Below are positions 16,205-17,906 of a stretch of DNA of 17,906 bases, one piece after another. The stretch comes from Desulfobacteraceae bacterium (GTDB lineage: Bacteria > Desulfobacterota > Desulfobacteria > Desulfobacterales > Desulfobacteraceae), in NCBI GenBank assembly GCA_011390435.1, contig JAABSK010000031.1:1-17906 (forward strand), read 5' to 3'. Within the stretch, counting starts at the first letter, position 1, and each line of letters starts with the position of its first letter. The translations under genes were made by a program, and so were the position numbers. Below the pieces are notes generated by a model. It was not told where the DNA came from. It did not search any database and saw nothing but the letters and a program-made list of their open reading frames with translations.

Positions 16205-17124
16205 GGCAGCTTTCCTGATAAAGCGTTTTGGATCAGTGAAGAATCCACCAGTTTGTCCAGTTGGATTTCATGGGGAAGCAATCCCATGGGTTCCTTCAAA
16301 TAAGCGGCAATCGTTTTAAGCGCAGCCATATCCGGGACCAGAAGGTCCGGGTCAAAGCGGATGGCGCATTTATTCAGGCTTTGATCAAGTATGGTTCTGG
16401 AAATATCCAGAAAAGACTGGGCCTGAACAGCAAATTTTTCTTCCAGGGGTAATTTCAGCGTTTTTGCGGTTCGGACAAATGCATTGACAATCTGTGCAAG
16501 GGATGCTGCCTGCTGTTGCAAAAGCGGATGCGCAACAACAAAGGTACAGCATGGATGGGTTTTCCATAATTTGTCTGTGGTGCAGATCCTCTGTGCCAGG
16601 CCGTCGCAGATGGCTGTTGCGGCAAAAGGGTCTGGCATGGCACATCCGGCAATATCATGGTCTGTATCACTGGCCATCATCTCGTTCATCAGGCCGGGTG
16701 GTACGGCTTCGTATGCCACATCAGCGTCTGGATCGTCATGGGCGCCGAGTGCCATGTCTCTTGATGACAAAAGCCGGTGAAGCAGCATGTTTTGAATCGA
16801 CATCTCAGAAGGGACCAGAACGGTTTTTGCTGCAAAATCGGTCAGGGTCAGCAGGGTTGGGTGTACTTTTTTGACAATGATGCTGCCGGCCCTGTGGACA
16901 AACATCAGCAACCTGATGTCCAGCCCGGACGCAAACAGGTGCATGGCAATGGGAGCGGGAATAAACGCTCCGTCGATCTTTTTGGATATCATCGCGTCGG
17001 TGAGCTGATCCCATGAATTCATGGCAATGGGTTCAATCGCGGAGCAGTCCGGACTGGCCAGACCCAGAAGCAGGTGGTCGACAATTTTCAGATGCCCGAT
17101 TCGAATACAGGGTGTCTCTTCCAT
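16201..17124 (-). CDS. Leaderless solute-binding-like protein (cytosolic), first gene of the ABC operon
   Basis: The 307-residue protein resembles the NMT1/SsuA-like binding fold, but begins directly with it (CIRIGHLKIVDHLLLGLAS) and has no signal peptide or lipobox, so it should remain in the cytosol. Landmarks shared with the binding half of the receiver fusion are DHLxLG, AFIPAPIAMHLFA, EMSIQNMLLHRLL, AVPPGLMNEMM, PDPFAATAI and W187-KT-HPCC-TFVV. It therefore looks like a stand-alone paralogue of that domain rather than a truncated exported protein. The ATG at 17124 has GAGG 6 nt upstream, and the start is at the very N-terminus of the fold. It heads the operon. Possible roles are an intracellular ligand sensor, a carrier, or an ATPase partner. 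It could instead be a menaquinone-pathway (MqnA/MqnD-like) enzyme of the same fold, but the HPCC motif and context argue against this. Confidence 0.82.
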   Translation of the reverse strand: MEETPCIRIGHLKIVDHLLLGLASPDCSAIEPIAMNSWDQLTDAMISKKIDGAFIPAPIAMHLFASGLDIRLLMFVHRAGSIIVKKVHPTLLTLTDFAAKTVLVPSEMSIQNMLLHRLLSSRDMALGAHDDPDADVAYEAVPPGLMNEMMASDTDHDIAGCAMPDPFAATAICDGLAQRICTTDKLWKTHPCCTFVVAHPLLQQQAASLAQIVNAFVRTAKTLKLPLEEKFAVQAQSFLDISRTILDQSLNKCAIRFDPDLLVPDMAALKTIAAYLKEPMGLLPHEIQLDKLVDSSLIQNALSGKLP

Positions 17125-17190
17125 TGATACCTCATTAAAGTGGGATGCCCTGATAGCAATACCGCTTTATTCTTTTTGCACCAGAATTTT

Positions 17191-17220
17191 ATTATTAGCA
17201 CAGGCACTTGAAGTTCGCAA
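17191..17220 (-). promoter_or_regulatory. Probable sigma-70 promoter of the ABC/receiver operon
   Basis: On the minus strand TTGCGA (17215-17220, 4/6 to TTGACA) is followed after 18 bp by AATAAT (17191-17196, 5/6 to TATAAT). The -10 is embedded in TGCTAATAAT, giving a near extended -10. Transcription would begin near 17184 and leave a leader of about 60 nt before the ATG at 17124. No sigma-28 or sigma-54 type element was seen here. Confidence 0.55.
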
Positions 17221-17247
17221 GGCTATCCAATCTCAAATTTTTGGGTC

Positions 17248-17276
17248 TTGATCCGCTGCCAAAAATGGGGTAGAAA
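17248..17276 (+). promoter_or_regulatory. Possible promoter of the cheD-like gene
   Basis: On the plus strand TTGATC (17248-17253) and TAGAAA (17271-17276) are 17 bp apart, each matching the sigma-70 consensus at 4 of 6 positions. The gene start is at 17318, so the leader would be about 35 nt. A 10-bp perfect palindrome CTGTTAACAG (17286-17295) lies just downstream of the -10 and could be an operator, though short palindromes are common by chance. Confidence 0.35.
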
Positions 17277-17317
17277 CGAGAAAAACTGTTAACAGATTCA
17301 GGCATCCAACATCACAC

Positions 17318-17830
17318 ATGACGCAAAACAGTGAAAAGCCGGTCACGATAGAATATTTTCTCAAACCCGGTTATATCTATCTGCCGGACAGGCCGACAAC
17401 CATATCCACCGTTCTGGGTTCGTCAATGGCGTTGACCGTATATGACCGGAAGCAGAAAATCGGCGGTATGAATCACTTTCTGTATCCGTATGCCGCGTCC
17501 GGAACCAGTTCAACCGCGCAATATGCCAATGTTGCCTCCATGACCCTTATCCGGATGATGATTCAGAGGGGGGCAAAACCTGGAAATCTTGAAGCACAGT
17601 TGTTTGGGGGTGCCTGGAATCAGAAATATTCAAAAGAGGATATCGGATCAGCCAGTTTGAAAGTCGTCCGGCAGATCCTGGCCAGAAAAAAAATCAAAAT
17701 CGTGTCTGAAGATGTCGGCGGGGAACTGGGGCGCAAAATCGTATTCAATACAGCCACCTGTGAAATACTGACCCTCAAGGTGGACCGGCTCCGGATCAGT
17801 GACTGGTATCCGTATCCAGAGGATCGATAG
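17318..17830 (+). CDS. CheD-like protein with the catalytic Cys replaced by Ser
   Basis: CheD proteins deamidate specific Gln residues of chemoreceptors and, in some bacteria, bind CheC or CheY. This 170-residue protein keeps the family frame: a Gly-rich turn PTTISTVLGSSMALTVYD, GGMNHFLYP with the catalytic His (H53), ANVASMTLIRMMIQRGA, LEAQLFGGA, IGSASLKVVRQIL, and SEDVGGELGRKIVFNTATCE. The LGSC motif holding the nucleophile is LGSS here (S36, codon TCA), with His still 17 residues downstream, so deamidase activity is probably lost or changed. The ATG at 17318 lacks a good ribosome site. It is divergent from the ABC/receiver operon, which includes a CheY-like domain, suggesting a shared pathway. 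No CheA, CheW or receptor gene is in the window. Confidence 0.88.
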   Translation: MTQNSEKPVTIEYFLKPGYIYLPDRPTTISTVLGSSMALTVYDRKQKIGGMNHFLYPYAASGTSSTAQYANVASMTLIRMMIQRGAKPGNLEAQLFGGAWNQKYSKEDIGSASLKVVRQILARKKIKIVSEDVGGELGRKIVFNTATCEILTLKVDRLRISDWYPYPEDR

Positions 17831-17846
17831 TATCCTGGTGTACCAC

Positions 17847-17891
17847 AAAAAACCACCTGCTGATCCAAAAACAGTTGGGCCAGCAGGTGGT
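17847..17891 (-). terminator. Rho-independent terminator for leftward transcription
   Basis: ACCACCTGCTG (17852-17862) and CAGCAGGTGGT (17881-17891) form an 11-bp perfect stem with an 18-nt loop, which itself can pair CCAA with TTGG. Read on the minus strand the stem is followed by a run of about six T (17847-17852 on the plus strand are A). No T-run follows on the plus strand within the window, so the element fits the end of an unseen gene entering from the right, convergent with the cheD-like gene, rather than the end of that gene itself. Confidence 0.7.
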
Positions 17892-17906
17892 GTGGTGTAA
17901 AAAAAT

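Noticed and set aside
17125..17317. Sigma-28 (flagellar) or sigma-54 promoter between the ABC operon and the cheD-like gene
   Set aside because: Short TAAAG and TGGCAG matches occur but their partner elements are absent at the required spacing.
1..17906. tRNA genes, rRNA, CRISPR arrays, insertion sequences, attachment sites
   Set aside because: No cloverleaf, regularly spaced repeat, transposase or integrase feature was seen on either strand.

Overview
The window looks like a gene-dense chromosomal segment of a deltaproteobacterium, most likely of the Desulfobacteraceae/Desulfobacterota type. The grounds are moderate GC, frequent TTG and GTG starts, a long ffh-rpsP-khpA-rimM-trmD-SPOUT methyltransferase-rplS-rnhB-yraN-rsmI operon, a sigma-54 activator at the left edge, and a PP-loop thiolation-type protein fused to an NFACT-R-like tail. 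The lineage is inferred from protein character and synteny only. No tRNA, rRNA, CRISPR array, insertion sequence or phage gene is visible, and no stretch over 200 bases lacks a gene.

Layout. 1-261 (+) is the 3' end of a sigma-54-dependent regulator with a Fis-type HTH. 277-2529 (-) is a long PiT-family phosphate transporter with a cytoplasmic PhoU-like tail. 2624-8641 (-) is the translation and RNA operon, transcribed from ffh leftward to rsmI. 8739-9779 (+) is rlmN, divergent from ffh. 9786-10799 (-) is a PP-loop ATPase related to MnmA/ThiI. 10815-11450 (+) is nth.

11454-17124 (-) is the accessory part. Read from its promoter it encodes: a solute-binding-protein-like protein with no signal peptide; an ABC ATPase; an exported (Tat-type signal) solute-binding protein; an ABC permease; a CheY-like receiver fused to another leaderless solute-binding-like domain; and a small protein with a very acidic C-terminal half. 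A CheD-like protein in which the catalytic Cys is Ser is transcribed divergently (17318-17830, +).

The accessory locus is the most interesting part. Three solute-binding-like proteins share a W-x-x-H-P-C-C motif and several other landmarks. One is exported and serves the transporter. Two appear cytosolic, and one of these carries a full CheY phosphoacceptor site. With the divergent CheD-like gene, this suggests that import of an unknown small ligand by a NitT/TauT-type ABC transporter is sensed again inside the cell and linked to a phosphorelay, possibly chemotaxis. The linkage is inference; the domain composition, the missing leaders and the Cys-to-Ser change can be read directly from the sequence.
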